A stretch of DNA of 27,290 nucleotides from Sphacelaria rigidula (Eukaryota; Phaeophyceae; Sphacelariales), in NCBI GenBank assembly GCA_964200075.2, contig CAXNAA020000120.1:1-27290 (forward strand). Reading direction: 5' to 3'. Shown here in pieces: positions 9,901-19,546 of the stretch. Position 1 is the first letter of the stretch; every line of letters begins with the position of its first letter. The position numbers were made by a program, and so were the translations under genes. Below the pieces are notes generated by a model, which was given only the letters and a program-made list of their open reading frames with translations, did no database searches and had not been told where the DNA came from.

Positions 9901-12900
9901 GGTGAAGAGGTTATGGTGAGTTGCGCTGCACAAGCAGAGGCTGATCGTGGACGTGAAGGCAGCCGATCCACCCCCAAGGCGCTGGTGCCATACGAGCAGT
10001 TGCCCATGTGCCCACACAAGATGAAATGTGCACGAAATATCACGCCTCTTGTCAACATGGGACCTTTTGAGCGCTGCCAAAGAGTTTTTGAGCGCTTAGA
10101 CTTGGCGTAGACTGGACTCAGGTGATGTTCAGTAGCTTTTACTGCACCCTTGTAGCTCCTTGGTCTATACTAATCTCAAGGAGCTAACGGCGGGGCATCA
10201 GAGCCCAGTACCTACAATGGATGTGAGATGGTAGGTCACAGTGAGCGGGGTAGCCAGCTAGTGGCGCAGGACGGGTGAGCTTTTCTGGCTCATTTTAGGC
10301 GAGAGCAAATGTAAGAGGCTAGAAAAAATGCCACCACTCGACAGCCACGGCAAGTCAGGAAAAGCGATTGAATATGGGGAAACCTCTCCACCGTGGCTAC
10401 GACTATTGATGCTCAACTATTATAGGGCTCAATTCACGATAACAAAGGTGAAATGCACCCGTTCTGCGGTTCTATGGGTACCGAATAGAGGTGGGCACCT
10501 GTAAAGAAAAAACCGATTATAACCGGTTCTTGGAAACCCCAACAGGCGTTAACCGGTTACGGTTATGAAAAAATCAAACTGGAGTTTTTTTGCCGGTCAA
10601 AGCGGTTCCCCGGAAAATCGGTTTAACCGGCAAAATGAGGCATTATCATGGCGGTTATACCGATTTTTTAATGAACCGGTTCAATTGCGAAGTTTGAAGT
10701 TGGTGGCGAAAGCGTGACATACGACACGTGTAGTGCAAAAGGAGTAGGCGTGAACTTATGTTTACTCTGAAGATCTACTGTAGTTTCCTCACGGGGATAC
10801 GATGATGATGTTGGTGTTTCTTCCTGACAAAAGTTGATGCGATGTCTTGTCACCTATCGCCCTTGTACGATTATTGCGTCATTGTTCATTCTACAGGGCG
10901 AAATTGCCGAGGGAGAGGGTGTGCTTGCATGGTTTGGCGTGGTTCGTAACGTCTGGTGCGGATTTTCCGGTGTCCGCTGTTTCGTTGTTTTTCGACACAG
11001 GAGCGGGACGCTTTTTCCATGCAAAGTTCAGGAATGCCATGACCCCTGCTCCTCCCTCGTATTGTTGGGCATTGGGTTGCAGGGGCGGGCGGGGTGTGGG
11101 GTGCATACAGTACTGGGCGCTTGAATTGTTCAGGGTTGTTGTGGGGGTATTCTCGCACACTGCTGACGACCGGTCGCCCCGGTGGCTCAATTGGTAATCT
11201 CGAAGCCTTCCGACGGTTGAGTCGTGGGTTCGAATCTCGGAGCGATCTGGGGTTTTTCTCACACCATGCCCAACAGTGGAGAGCGACTACGTCGTCAGTA
11301 CACAAAATTCGTCTTACCGGTCGACGAGGGGAAGGGATTGCTGAACCCCTCTGGCGATGAAAAATAAAGGCAAGCACCGCAGAAGGAAGGTTCGGTACTC
11401 AGAACAAACAAGAAAGAAAAAGCTCTTGTGTTGACCTCTCTCCTGTGCGACGCCGGCTGGTGCGCCCACATAAACCGAAAGGGGTAGATCGGCGTCCAGA
11501 ATAGATGGGACGACAACACACAGAGACACGCACACACTACTCTTCGATAGAGCTCCAAGGTGCTAGCGTCGGCAGATTTTCGTAAAAGCAGCAGATAATC
11601 CTGAAAAAAAACAGTGCCCAAGTTAATGTTACGTGGTGTTATCGAGCAATACGAGCAGATGCTGCGTTTATAAGGAGGGAATTATTAACCGTGAAACACA
11701 GTTATTCGGCCCTGTTGCAGTGAGTAAATAGAATTTGAAAAAAATATACATTTCTTCACAACAACGATCGGGACAGGCTCGATCGACCGAAAATTCCGAA
11801 AAGTCAGAATCTGTGCTAAAATATTTCAGGACCTCCGATGACCGGTCAGCCCATAAGTCACTCAATGTTGAGTGCAGATGATTTTTGTTTTCATTGAATG
11901 TGGAGCGAATACAAGTATCTTCAGATCCCCAATGTGATAGGCGGTGACAAGCGAAAGAGCCCACGAGAATCGTCTATGACCAAGAAATTAGAAAAAGAAC
12001 GGTTCAGGTGCCTACTACCATCTACTACTCCGGATCATAGTTTTTCTTTTCGACTTTCGACACCCTGTGTTGGCTAGGGTTAGGTGCAAAATTTGAACAT
12101 CAGCTGTTCAAGTGGTCACCAACACCATTTTCTATCACGTATTGAAATCTTTGTCACCAGTCACCGGCCACTGTGCTGTAAAATTCGACAGGTGTTGTAC
12201 GGGTGCGGAGTACGGAGGTGTGAGATTGAACCTTGCCGTCACCCACCACATACGAAGCATACGACAAGAACGCCCAACTCACCTGCGCTTCAATGATTTG
12301 GAGGCGTTTCCCCTTCCTTATCAGGTTAAACCGGCTGTAAAAAAATGGTTTAAGCGTTCTTTTGTTTTTGAAAATAGCGCCTCTTATCCGGTAACCGTTT
12401 TTCATTTATTTTGGTATTCGGTGCCCACCTCTAGTACGAAAGAGGCACACCCGCCGCCTTCCACAGCTCTCTGTTTCAAGATGGGTATAGCTGAATAACC
12501 CAAATGATTCACACCCCAAACCAACCCCATGGGAAGGACAACTACGGATCACCATTTGCTTCTGAGGTGTCTATTCTTGGTGCTTTTAACAGTACCACTG
12601 AAAGTCGCCCAGATTATAGAGAGAAGTCGCTGAGGACGGGTAAATATCCAGACGCAGTTCACCTCGTCAGATGGTCAGAAAAAACGAACCATCGAACTCG
12701 GGATATGACCCTACAAATAGTCAAGATAACGAGTAAGGTACTTCGAGAAATGTTGACCTGCGGAGGGAAGCAGAGTCAAAGAGGAGCAGCGCTTTTTCAA
12801 CTGATTCGATCCAAGTTTCTGTGTTGCTGCTACTGCTGCAGTAGCAACTGTGTGTCTTGTGTGCTGTCATCCCATCTATTCTGAACGCCAGTCTACACCT

Positions 12901-14659
12901 TTCGGTATATGTGGCGATTCAGCCGGGGTCACGCAGGAGGAAGACCAACACCGGATTTTTTTTTCCTTCATTCTTCCTTGTGATAGTTCTCCACCTTCCG
13001 TCTGCGGTGCTTGCCTTATTTTCTATCGCGAAAGGGGTTCAGCGGTCCCCTTCCCTTGTCGACCGTCAAGTCGAATTTCGTGTACCCACGACATGGTGGC
13101 TCTCCACTGTCGGGCATGGTGTGATAAAAAATCCCAGATCGCTAAACTGCACGAGATTCGAGCCCACGACCCAACCGTCAGAGGGTTTCGAGGTTACCAA
13201 CTGAGCCAACGGGGCGACCGCAACCGCAGCTTCATTTCCCATGAACCAGGCCGCCGCACAGGGCAAACGCAACGCCACCGCGCCAGCGGCGGACCTATCC
13301 GTCCAACGCAAGCGGTTCGGGGCGATGCCCATACCCTCCATCACGATTGACACAGCGTGGTAGTGCTACATGTGCACCACAACACACCGAGTTGGGAAAA
13401 CTACGGATAGGTAACCAACGAGATCCTGGTACTTGTTTGATTTTCGCGATGTAACTCGGGAATGCCGTTGTGTGCACAGATGATATTTCAGGGAAATCTT
13501 CATCGGAACACTTCACACTTGGCTTCCATTATATGTGTTGCCGCGTGCAGTACTCATCACGGTGTGGCCACCTTCAACTGTAGCAACCCCAGGCTGATCG
13601 CTCCGATACAGACTTTTTACGAAGCTTACTGTACCGCTTTGTAGGTCTCAAGTAAACGCCGAAACCCAGCTGAAGCTACTATGATACAACGGTACACGTC
13701 GTGCACTGGGAAGCGAGGAAGATCGAGAGCATACACGGTATGCAGTCGCCACAAACGCGTACTTGTATACACTGACGGTGTTCACAATAAACACCTTTCC
13801 ATGTTGGTACAATATGAAGGGCTATGCGTAGGATGTAAGAACAACAGTATACACGCCTACTGTACTGTAAACTCCTGGTGGGGTTGCCAACATTGCGGGA
13901 ACGCCAAAGCCGAACCAGAAGACATGCTGCACAAATCTGCACGCGAGGCAGGCATCACTTCCAGTACTGACTGTAGACCGTGCAGTTGACCAAATAACAT
14001 GAACACCCACCCCATGCACGTCTGACACATGCCACACACGGCGAGCACAGAGCCCCTAACGCAGATGTTCCCTTCAGACACTCAGCACACACACGCGAAT
14101 CGCCACGAACCCAGGATGGCAAACAAGCATTGGGCTGCCTTCAAGTCGAACCGAAAAACAGACCCTCAACAGTTACCATGCTCAGATACATCATCGTTAT
14201 CAGCCTCCGCCTCCTCGCCCATAAACCAACGCACCTGAGGTTGCACTCCCTTAGATCGTAAAGCGAATCCCTCGCGGCGTTGGCCTGTCCCATAGCGGAT
14301 GACTTGAAAGTACAGCGATCCTTGGCTTGGGAAATTGGGGGTAGGCTGAACTTCGTGGTGCCGCCATCTGCAACAGCGGCGTCTCCCGTGAACAGAATCG
14401 TGGTTCCTACCACCAGAGTTGCCAACGTGCGCGCCGCATCGACGAAGACCTTGTTGCTGTTGTTGTTCGGTGCCGGCGGGGATAGGGACATACATGGGCC
14501 GCCTGTGCGAAATGATACGCATGTTGCATGTTTTTTTGGGGTTGTCTGTACGAAAAATCCACCCGGCCGGAAAGCCACCGTCCTATCAATGCAGGATAAG
14601 GAAGTCGCCAGGGCTAGTAGAGCTGCCACCACTGTCGTTGATCTCCTCGAGTTCGCCAT
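6919..14659 (-). CDS. Thylakoid-lumen pentapeptide-repeat protein, plastid-targeted, 4 exons
   Basis: Coding exons on the minus strand are 14659-14235, 9845-9740, 8603-8526 and 7032-6919, giving 240 residues. Donors are GTGCGT, GTGAGT and GTGAGA; acceptors are ACAG, TCAG and GCAG; phases are 2, 0 and 0. The start is ATG in ACCATGGCG; an upstream in-frame GTG at 14668 was rejected. Residues 1-29 are a signal peptide ending VA|F, the ASAFAP-type site of complex plastids. Residues 30-70 are a Ser/Thr/Lys-rich transit peptide. Residues 75-97 are a hydrophobic lumen signal ending AVA|DGG, without twin arginines. The mature part has FSLPPIS, then SSAMGQANAARDSLYDL, then pentapeptide units at 149-203 (FDLSG, ADFSK, GDFKE, AIFKN, TSFVG, ANVEN, ADFTE). 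It ends in a Cys-containing tail, NLCKNPTLKGTNP to ESVGC. Pentapeptide repeats form a right-handed beta-helix; the exact role is unknown. The first intron is 4,389 bases and holds nested transposons. Confidence 0.88.
7758..7976. mobile_element. Short foldback element (MITE-like), intron 3 of the lumen gene
   Basis: The arms run inward from AGGCCT at 7758-7763 and 7971-7976. The best-matching part is GGTCGAGTAGAGTATACTC followed by AATTGCGGGGTAT, present on both sides in inverted orientation. Matching continues with mismatches through the ACTTGA and CAAATT segments, so almost the whole 219 bp folds on itself. It lies within the 1,493-base third intron of the lumen gene. A clear target-site duplication is not visible, though TTGAAGGCCTC occurs at both borders because the end sequence is itself palindromic. 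It has no coding capacity. Confidence 0.75.
8843..8858. repeat. Short AAT/ATA microsatellite in intron 2 of the lumen gene
   Basis: About five AAT units in an A-rich context lie inside the 1,136-base second intron of the minus-strand lumen gene. The rest of that intron (8604-9739) shows nothing else recognisable. A 303-codon plus-strand open frame at 8361-9272 runs across exon 3 and this intron, antisense to the gene, and has no recognisable motif. Confidence 0.7.
10153..10186. repeat. Perfect 10-bp stem, 14-base loop, in intron 1
   Basis: TAGCTCCTTG at 10153-10162 is mirrored exactly by CAAGGAGCTA at 10177-10186. It lies in the first intron of the lumen gene, outside the hAT-like element. 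I see no further signature (C/D boxes, T-run terminator or tRNA boxes) that would make it an RNA gene. It is listed as structure only. Confidence 0.6.
10486..12433. mobile_element. Non-autonomous hAT-like DNA transposon
   Basis: Perfect 14-bp terminal inverted repeats TAGAGGTGGGCACC bound the element at 10486-10499 and 12420-12433. This GAGGTGGGCA end is typical of hAT transposons. The flanking 8-mers GTACCGAA (10478-10485) and GTACGAAA (12434-12441) agree at 6 of 8 positions, as an aged 8-bp hAT target duplication should. Both subterminal zones contain repeated ACCGGTT/AACCGG words (for example near 10530, 10553, 10630, 10674, 12330 and 12390), the kind of array that transposases bind. No transposase frame is present, so it depends on one in trans. 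A SINE copy of about 365 bp is inserted inside it. The element sits in the 4.4-kb first intron of the lumen gene and is older than that SINE. Confidence 0.8.
11171..11535 (+). mobile_element. tRNA-derived SINE, copy 1 (nested in the hAT-like element)
   Basis: The head keeps a pol III A box, TGGCTCAATTGG, and a B box, GGTTCGAATCTC, at tRNA-like spacing after CGGTCGCCCCGG. The acceptor ends do not pair, so this is a tRNA relative and not a working tRNA gene. The tRNA-unrelated body continues for about 290 bp, including ACACCATGCCCAACAGTGGA, GGCAAGCACCGCAGA and CAGAATAGATGGGA. The same order of words occurs in reverse at 12849-13220, which defines a dispersed family. A CGCACAC word near 11153 and again near 11529 could be part of a target duplication but is weak. 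Read backwards, the head gives the peptide-like string DSNPRLNRRKASRLPIEPPG, a spurious 'protein' that often appears in annotation. Confidence 0.85.
12849..13220 (-). mobile_element. tRNA-derived SINE, copy 2, opposite orientation
   Basis: Read on the minus strand it begins CGGTCGCCCCGTTGGCTCA, with an A box TTGGCTCAGTTGG and a diverged B box GGGCTCGAATCTC. It then follows copy 1 through ACACCATGCCCGACAGTGGA, GGCAAGCACCGCAGA and CAGAATAGATGGGA. Identity with copy 1 by eye is about three quarters to four fifths, with small indels. It lies in the same intron of the lumen gene but outside the hAT-like element. It is sense relative to that gene, while copy 1 is antisense. Its 3' end abuts a perfect hairpin GCTACTGC-T-GCAGTAGC just before 12849. 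Confidence 0.85.
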
Positions 14660-15922
14660 GGTATGCACGGGTGAGATAGGTTTTCTGTCTCAACGACAGC
14701 TCGTACAAGGAGTTCGAGTACACAAGTATACGGATCATATTCCAAAATGATATAATTTAGTTTTTTTTGCTGACTCTTTACTGTAGCCGTACTTGAACTC
14801 CCTCGTTACAGTAGTACTGGCCACCACTTCTTCACGCCCACATTTGCACTGCTCATAGCATCACGAACCCTGAAAAACCACAGCGTCTCCGAGGATATTC
14901 TACCTTTCTATTCCCTGCTGTACGCGCTGATCTCTTCGGGAGGCGCACATCGCGTTCGTATCTCGTAGCGTGGCGTACTCCTACAAGGTGTTTGTTGAAG
15001 GAGAGCAACTGGGAGCATCTCCACGGACGGTGTGGCTGTTTGAATTACAGGTGACGGGTGAGAGGGTTGCGTTGGTGTCGGGTATCTGTGTAGTGCAACA
15101 GCAAGAGGTTCGGTGATGGATGGAAGCTTCTGGTTGATCAAGAGAGATGAGCGTGTGGGCATGGCTAGCTTCCTTTGGATATACCTTTCATTGGGTCACT
15201 TCGTACGGGCGAGTCGTGCCGTGTCGTTGTGTGATGTTCAAGTTTACTATTTGGTAACGTTTCTGGAGGTCGTGTAGTTCGTTCAGGTAGGCAGTGATGT
15301 TGCAGTTGCTGTCACAGCTCTCGGACACTTGACACGACTTCCGCAATGTAGCGAGACATGATTCAGAAGTTGTAGGAGCGATTTTTCCATGCTTGTGAAG
15401 CGTCATGTTCTTTTGCATGATGTCCCCTTTCTTCTTGGTGTATCGGTACGTGAGAAATCGGCGTTGAATTCGTTCTGCCATGTATCGTACAGACGGCTCC
15501 ACTCATGGCGTTCAACGACACACAATTATACAGTACAGGCAGTACACGAAGTACATTACACGGAACGATCCCAGCAGTTACACTGTGATCCAAAAGGGCC
15601 CACATATTGTTTATGATTTGCAGCGTCACTGATTTTTTCCGTTGCTCTTTCATGACTTTTCGTTGACCCTGGTTCAGTGTAAATAACGACCACAGTCGAA
15701 GACGTGCTGGAGGCGCAAAAGGGCGTCGCTGCCCGCGCGGGAGCGCCCTGACTGCTCCAAAAGTCAACGCAAAGCGAACCGCCGAACATACACCACCAAC
15801 TCAAATCTTTCCGCACACCCTACTGATCAGCGCACCTCACCGGCCGCCTCTTCAATACAACACACGACTGCCTGGAACCACCACCTTACCGGGCAACCCC
15901 CCCCCCTTCCTCCCCTAAAGAT
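14660..15922. promoter_or_regulatory. Divergent intergenic region between the lumen gene and the Yippee-like gene
   Basis: The two start codons face away from each other across 1,263 bases, so both promoters and both 5' UTRs must lie here, unless 5' exons are hidden. I see no clear TATA box near either start. A C-rich tract, CCCCCCCCTTCC-like, at about 15898-15912 lies just upstream of the Yippee ATG. A related inverted pair (GGAGTTCGAGTAC near 14710 and GTACTTGAACTCC near 14790) flanks a T-run upstream of the lumen gene. The middle (15188-15816, minus) has protein-like but broken frames, listed separately. Promoter assignment is inferred from gene orientation. Confidence 0.45.
15188..15502 (-). 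pseudogene. Possible coding fragment, unidentified
   Basis: A minus-strand frame ends at TGA 15190-15188 and carries a plausible product. It includes SESCLATLRKSCQVSESCD and NITAYLNELHDLQKRYQIVN, with four Cys in a short span and codon third positions rich in C and G. Just upstream on the same strand, other frames also look protein-like (RLYDTWQNEFNADFS near 15450-15500 and GPFGSQCNCWDRS near 15560-15600). No single frame joins them without assuming very short introns or frameshifts. It may be a small unannotated gene or a decayed transposon gene. No family is recognised, and chance cannot be excluded. Confidence 0.22.
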
Positions 15923-18900
15923 ATGGCAGCGGCTATATCCTCCATGGAAAATGGCAACAGGCTACCTGTCTCGCGGGAACCCCCGTCCCGCTCATCTTCC
16001 CTCACAGCAACCAACACGGCGGGCGGCAACTCCCGCCGCTCATCCCGTGTTCAGTCCCGCTCCCCTTCCTCTTCCTCCTTGACCTCTTCAAGGCGCTCGG
16101 ATTCAGGCGATCTGAGTGACAACAGCAGGCGGATCAGCATATCAAGAGTCACCACAACCACCCCACCGTCGCCCACCAGAAGCGGTGGCAGCGGCGGAAC
16201 CGGCGTCGTTTCGCCGGGAGTGGGCGGCGGAGTATGGGCATCTCTGCTATCCCTGGGCGCGGCCGCCCTGCCATCGTCGCTTCTAACTTTTTCCGCGAAT
16301 ACGAGCAGTAGCTCGGCGCCACCGTCTCCCCGCGCTCGTCGCCGCTCGCGCGGGCGCTCGTCCGCGATTATTGCTGTTGCCAGAGCGCGCGCGGGGTCAG
16401 GTGGGGGCACGGTACCGCGCCGTCTGTCGAGACAACAGCGGCCGCTGGCCGCCGCCGCGGCTGCCGCCGCCGCTTCCTCGTCGTCTAGAAGCTTTTCATT
16501 ATTGTCGCTGCCGTCTTCCGCCGCCACCGCCCCGGCCCCCAGCCCGAGGTTGGCGCGCTCAACGGCGGCAGCGGCGCCAGGGCCAGCAGCCGAAGCAGCC
16601 GGGAGTGGCGATGTAGAAGCTGCAAGAATTCAGGACGGATTATCTCCCAACGGGTTGGGGGCCGAGAACGGTAGTAGAGAGGAGCGGGGTAGAAGTACCG
16701 GGGTTCGGGTGGCTACAGCTGCGGTGGTTGCGGGGACTGCCGCTCCGGCAGTTGTTGTTGCGGCAAAGGCGTCCAGGAGTTGTGGGAAGACGAGCAGGGG
16801 AAAGGTAAGAGAAACTTGGTTACAAAATTTGTACAAATACCGGTGTTGGATTTATGGACAACAGTCGCATGTAGGCAGTGACGTGTTGTTTTTCATACCA
16901 GCTTGTCTGTGTTTCCTTGCCTCACATGACAAAACGTTAAACGCAGTCAACAGGTGACTATTTCTGTAAGCGATACGACGAATGTATGCTACTCTATCGT
17001 TCCTTCTGCAGCACTTCTACCTCGCCGATGTGCCTCTCACTAGTGACATTGTCGAACAGACGGGCGAGATATCCTTTCCGACCTGTCCACTGGTACCTAG
17101 CAAAGTCGAGTACGCATGCGAAACGTCTCATTTTGAAGTGTTGAGATTCGCAGCGATTGTCCTTCATGTGGTGGGAAATTCGCATATCGGGAAACGGCAG
17201 ATGAAGGAGACAAACACCAAGAGTGCTGCGGATCACCTGTGTCGCCAGTGTACCACCCTGCTCGGCGAGGATAGGAGGTAGCTCACAATTTCGCAGTGCA
17301 CGGACGAGAGGGGTCGTTATCCTGTTATTGAAGATGGGGCGACGAGTTCAACTCCGGGCGTCCACGGCGGGTCCGTGACCTAACTCATCTCCTCACCCAG
17401 CAAGATCTTGGGTTGTACAACGCCTCGGGTCCCACATATCTTGTCTTGCATATCGCTTCACTCGGTCTTGTGGACCCTTCATCGAAAGGCCGCTGCCTTG
17501 AGGGTCCTGCGGCGTGATGTCTCTCTCTCTCCCACAAATGATTGCTCAGTACTCCTGCCCATTCTCTCCGAGCTCCTCGTCTCGCCTCGTCCACACCGCC
17601 TCCGTCCGGCCGAATTTCCCGCCGTACATGGACCCAACATTCTCTTGCCGAACCGCCGCCGTTCTCTTGTCTACGAAATTCAGAAGGTGTACCTCGAAGG
17701 CGGGGGAAAGGTTTACACCTGCGCGTGCTGCCGTGCACACCTCGCCACGCGTGACCACGTTGTCTCAGAGGTATGAAGGTGTAAATAGTCGATGTCTGTG
17801 ATTTGTATATTTTTTGCCCTGGTTGCAACTGATTGGCTCTGGAAGTTTCGATTCCGGTAAAATTTAGACCTATTAAATCGTTAGTCGCCGGGATTAAGAG
17901 AGGTGGCACATCTGTCGGTTCTTGCTCACATCCAAGAATATTTCAAGCCCGATTTTGGCGAGAGGAGGGAGGAGGGGGGGAGGGGTGCTCAAATTCCTAG
18001 TAGTTGGGCGGGCGGCCAGACGTGAGCAGACCTCTGCAGCTGAAGTTGGTTCACGTGTTGAGAGTATGTGACTGGACTTCGTAGCAATTATGTTCACCAT
18101 TTTCGAGAAATGGATACGAACTAACTGCGGCTCAGAAAGACCGACCTAATGTGGTGATTCAAAATCATGAGTGAGGTGAGTGGTTTGTGGAGCTTCCTGG
18201 AGACCGCGCCATACCCTACTGGAACTGGGTAGGAAAAACACGTAAATAATCTATAGCCAGTTTTTCTGTGCGCTCTGCATCACTCTTCTGCAACTTGAAT
18301 ATAGCTGCTTGCAATGGCCTTGAGTCTGCTCGTGGCCAAAGGAGCGGGGGGCTAAAGTGAACGATGTGCCACCCCTTGCTCCAACGATAATCAAGGATGC
18401 CATTCTGATCTCCTTTATCTTTCAATCTTTTCTCCGAATCAGGCGTTCGGCAGTGAGGGTCCATGTATGCCATGTCAAAGTTTTCTGGCTCCACTTCAGA
18501 GTAGGGAATCAATCCCTTGCAGAAGAGAGGGCCTCAACGCCTTTCCAGCCGGAGGCTTCATGTGCGTCGGCGTGTTTGAAGAAGTTTACCCCGCGGCCTG
18601 GTTTCGGCCTCCCCCTAAAAAGAGCCGTGTCATCCTCCGCTGCCCCTCGTTATCTCCGCCGTTCGATGTCGAATGTCTGATTTTCGTCCAGTGCTTCCAT
18701 GGGCACGGCGGGCGGGCGTTTTTGTTCGAGCGCTGCGCGAATGTGAGCGCAGGCAAGCCCGAAAATCGCATGCTGATGACCGGCATGCATGTTGTCGCTG
18801 ACATAAAGTGCACCAGCTGTGGAGCCGAGCTGGGATGGAAATACGTGAGTATCGTGGTGAAAAATCACTCGGTTATCCCCTGCGTGGAAACGTACGCCCC

Positions 18901-19497
18901 TTTCGATTCACGACACATTCCGCGAAGCCTCCTCCGAAAGCAATATTTTCTCAAGCCATTGATTTGCCAAGAAATTTACGGGCGGTCGACACCGTCTGAA
19001 ACCCCCGGTAAACAACAAAAAATGGTCAAGTATCTAAGGGCCATTGAAGAGTAGGTCCGGTCTACCCGAAGGCGTTGCCGCTTGCGCATTTTTTAAGGAG
19101 CACGTCTATTTTATAAATCTTCCGTGCCCGCAACCTGATGATCTCCCGGGCGTTTGCAGTGCCAGAGTCTGCTTGCTATACAGCCTTCCGCCCGGACAAA
19201 CGAAACCATTTATCCATGCGACCGACTCACACCCCGCAGGACTCGGCTGCGGACGCGGGTCAGAAGTACAAAGAGGGAAAGTTCATCCTGGAGCGGTGCG
19301 CGGTGACCCTCGAGGGCTGTGATGGCGACGGTTACTCCGACGGTTTCAGTGGCCGCCCCTCGTCGCGGACTGACAACCGTTATGGTTACGGTTACGGGCC
19401 GGAGTACGGGTCCGACGGGTGCGGTTCCAGATCCGGCGGCGGTTTTGTCGCCTGGGGCGCCGACCACGCTCCAACCGCGAGCGGCGGTCATTGGTGA
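15923..19497 (+). CDS. Yippee-like zinc-binding protein with long low-complexity N-terminus, 4 exons
   Basis: Exons are 15923-16804, 17684-17770, 18692-18844 and 19240-19497, all joined in phase 0, giving 459 residues. Donors are GTAAGA, GTATGA and GTGAGT; the three acceptors are CAG. Exon 1 (294 residues) is Ser/Arg/Ala/Gly-rich, with RS dipeptides, a poly-Ala run near 176-184, and one apolar stretch near 104-123. Exons 2-4 carry the Yippee fold: VYTCACCRAHLATRDH, GRAFLFERCANVSAGKPENR, LMTGMHVVADIKCTSCGAEL, GWKY and QKYKEGKFILER. The zinc cysteines are 307/310 and 363/366, exactly the CX2C-X52-CX2C of the family. A Gly/Tyr-rich tail (about 50 residues) follows, ending at TGA 19495-19497. Animal and fungal Yippee proteins are about 110-130 residues, so both extensions are unusual. 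The domain is certain. The link of exon 1 to exon 2 rests on phase and splice sites only, and a separate short Yippee transcript starting near 17400-17680 is the alternative. Confidence 0.8.
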
Positions 19498-19540
19498 TCC
19501 AGATTCGGAAGAGAACTGCCGCGTGCACTCTTGATCGAGG

Positions 19541-19546
19541 AATAAA
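19541..19546 (+). promoter_or_regulatory. AATAAA hexamer downstream of the Yippee stop codon
   Basis: A canonical AATAAA begins 44 bases after the TGA and is followed by T-rich sequence. It could direct 3' end formation of a short form of the transcript. Poly(A) signal use in stramenopiles is not strictly tied to this hexamer, so the call is weak. Confidence 0.25.

Noticed and set aside
11171-11246. A genuine tRNA gene
   Set aside because: The A and B boxes are present, but the acceptor strands do not pair, the T-stem has mismatches, and the sequence continues into a body shared with a second copy.
10886-11377. 163-codon minus-strand open frame with RPVRRILCTDD and DSNPRLNRRKASRLPIEPPG strings
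   Set aside because: It is the antisense translation of the SINE and its hAT host. The DSNPRL...PIEPPG string is the known reverse reading of a tRNA head, not a protein.
14141-14234. Continuation of the lumen gene's exon 1 frame to a stop at 14141
   Set aside because: After CTCAG|GTGCGT the frame loses all resemblance to the family. The missing repeats are found on exons at 9845, 8603 and 7032 in matching phase.
16982-17281. Plus-strand frame of 99 codons in Yippee intron 1, considered as an extra exon
   Set aside because: Part of it looks protein-like (TGEISFPTCPLVPSK), but it has no good acceptor/donor pair in the right phase. Exon 1 joins exon 2 in phase without it.
17385-17909. 174-codon minus-strand open frame
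   Set aside because: It is antisense to the Yippee exon at 17684-17770 and has no motif. The CACC zinc cysteines and the splice sites are on the plus strand.
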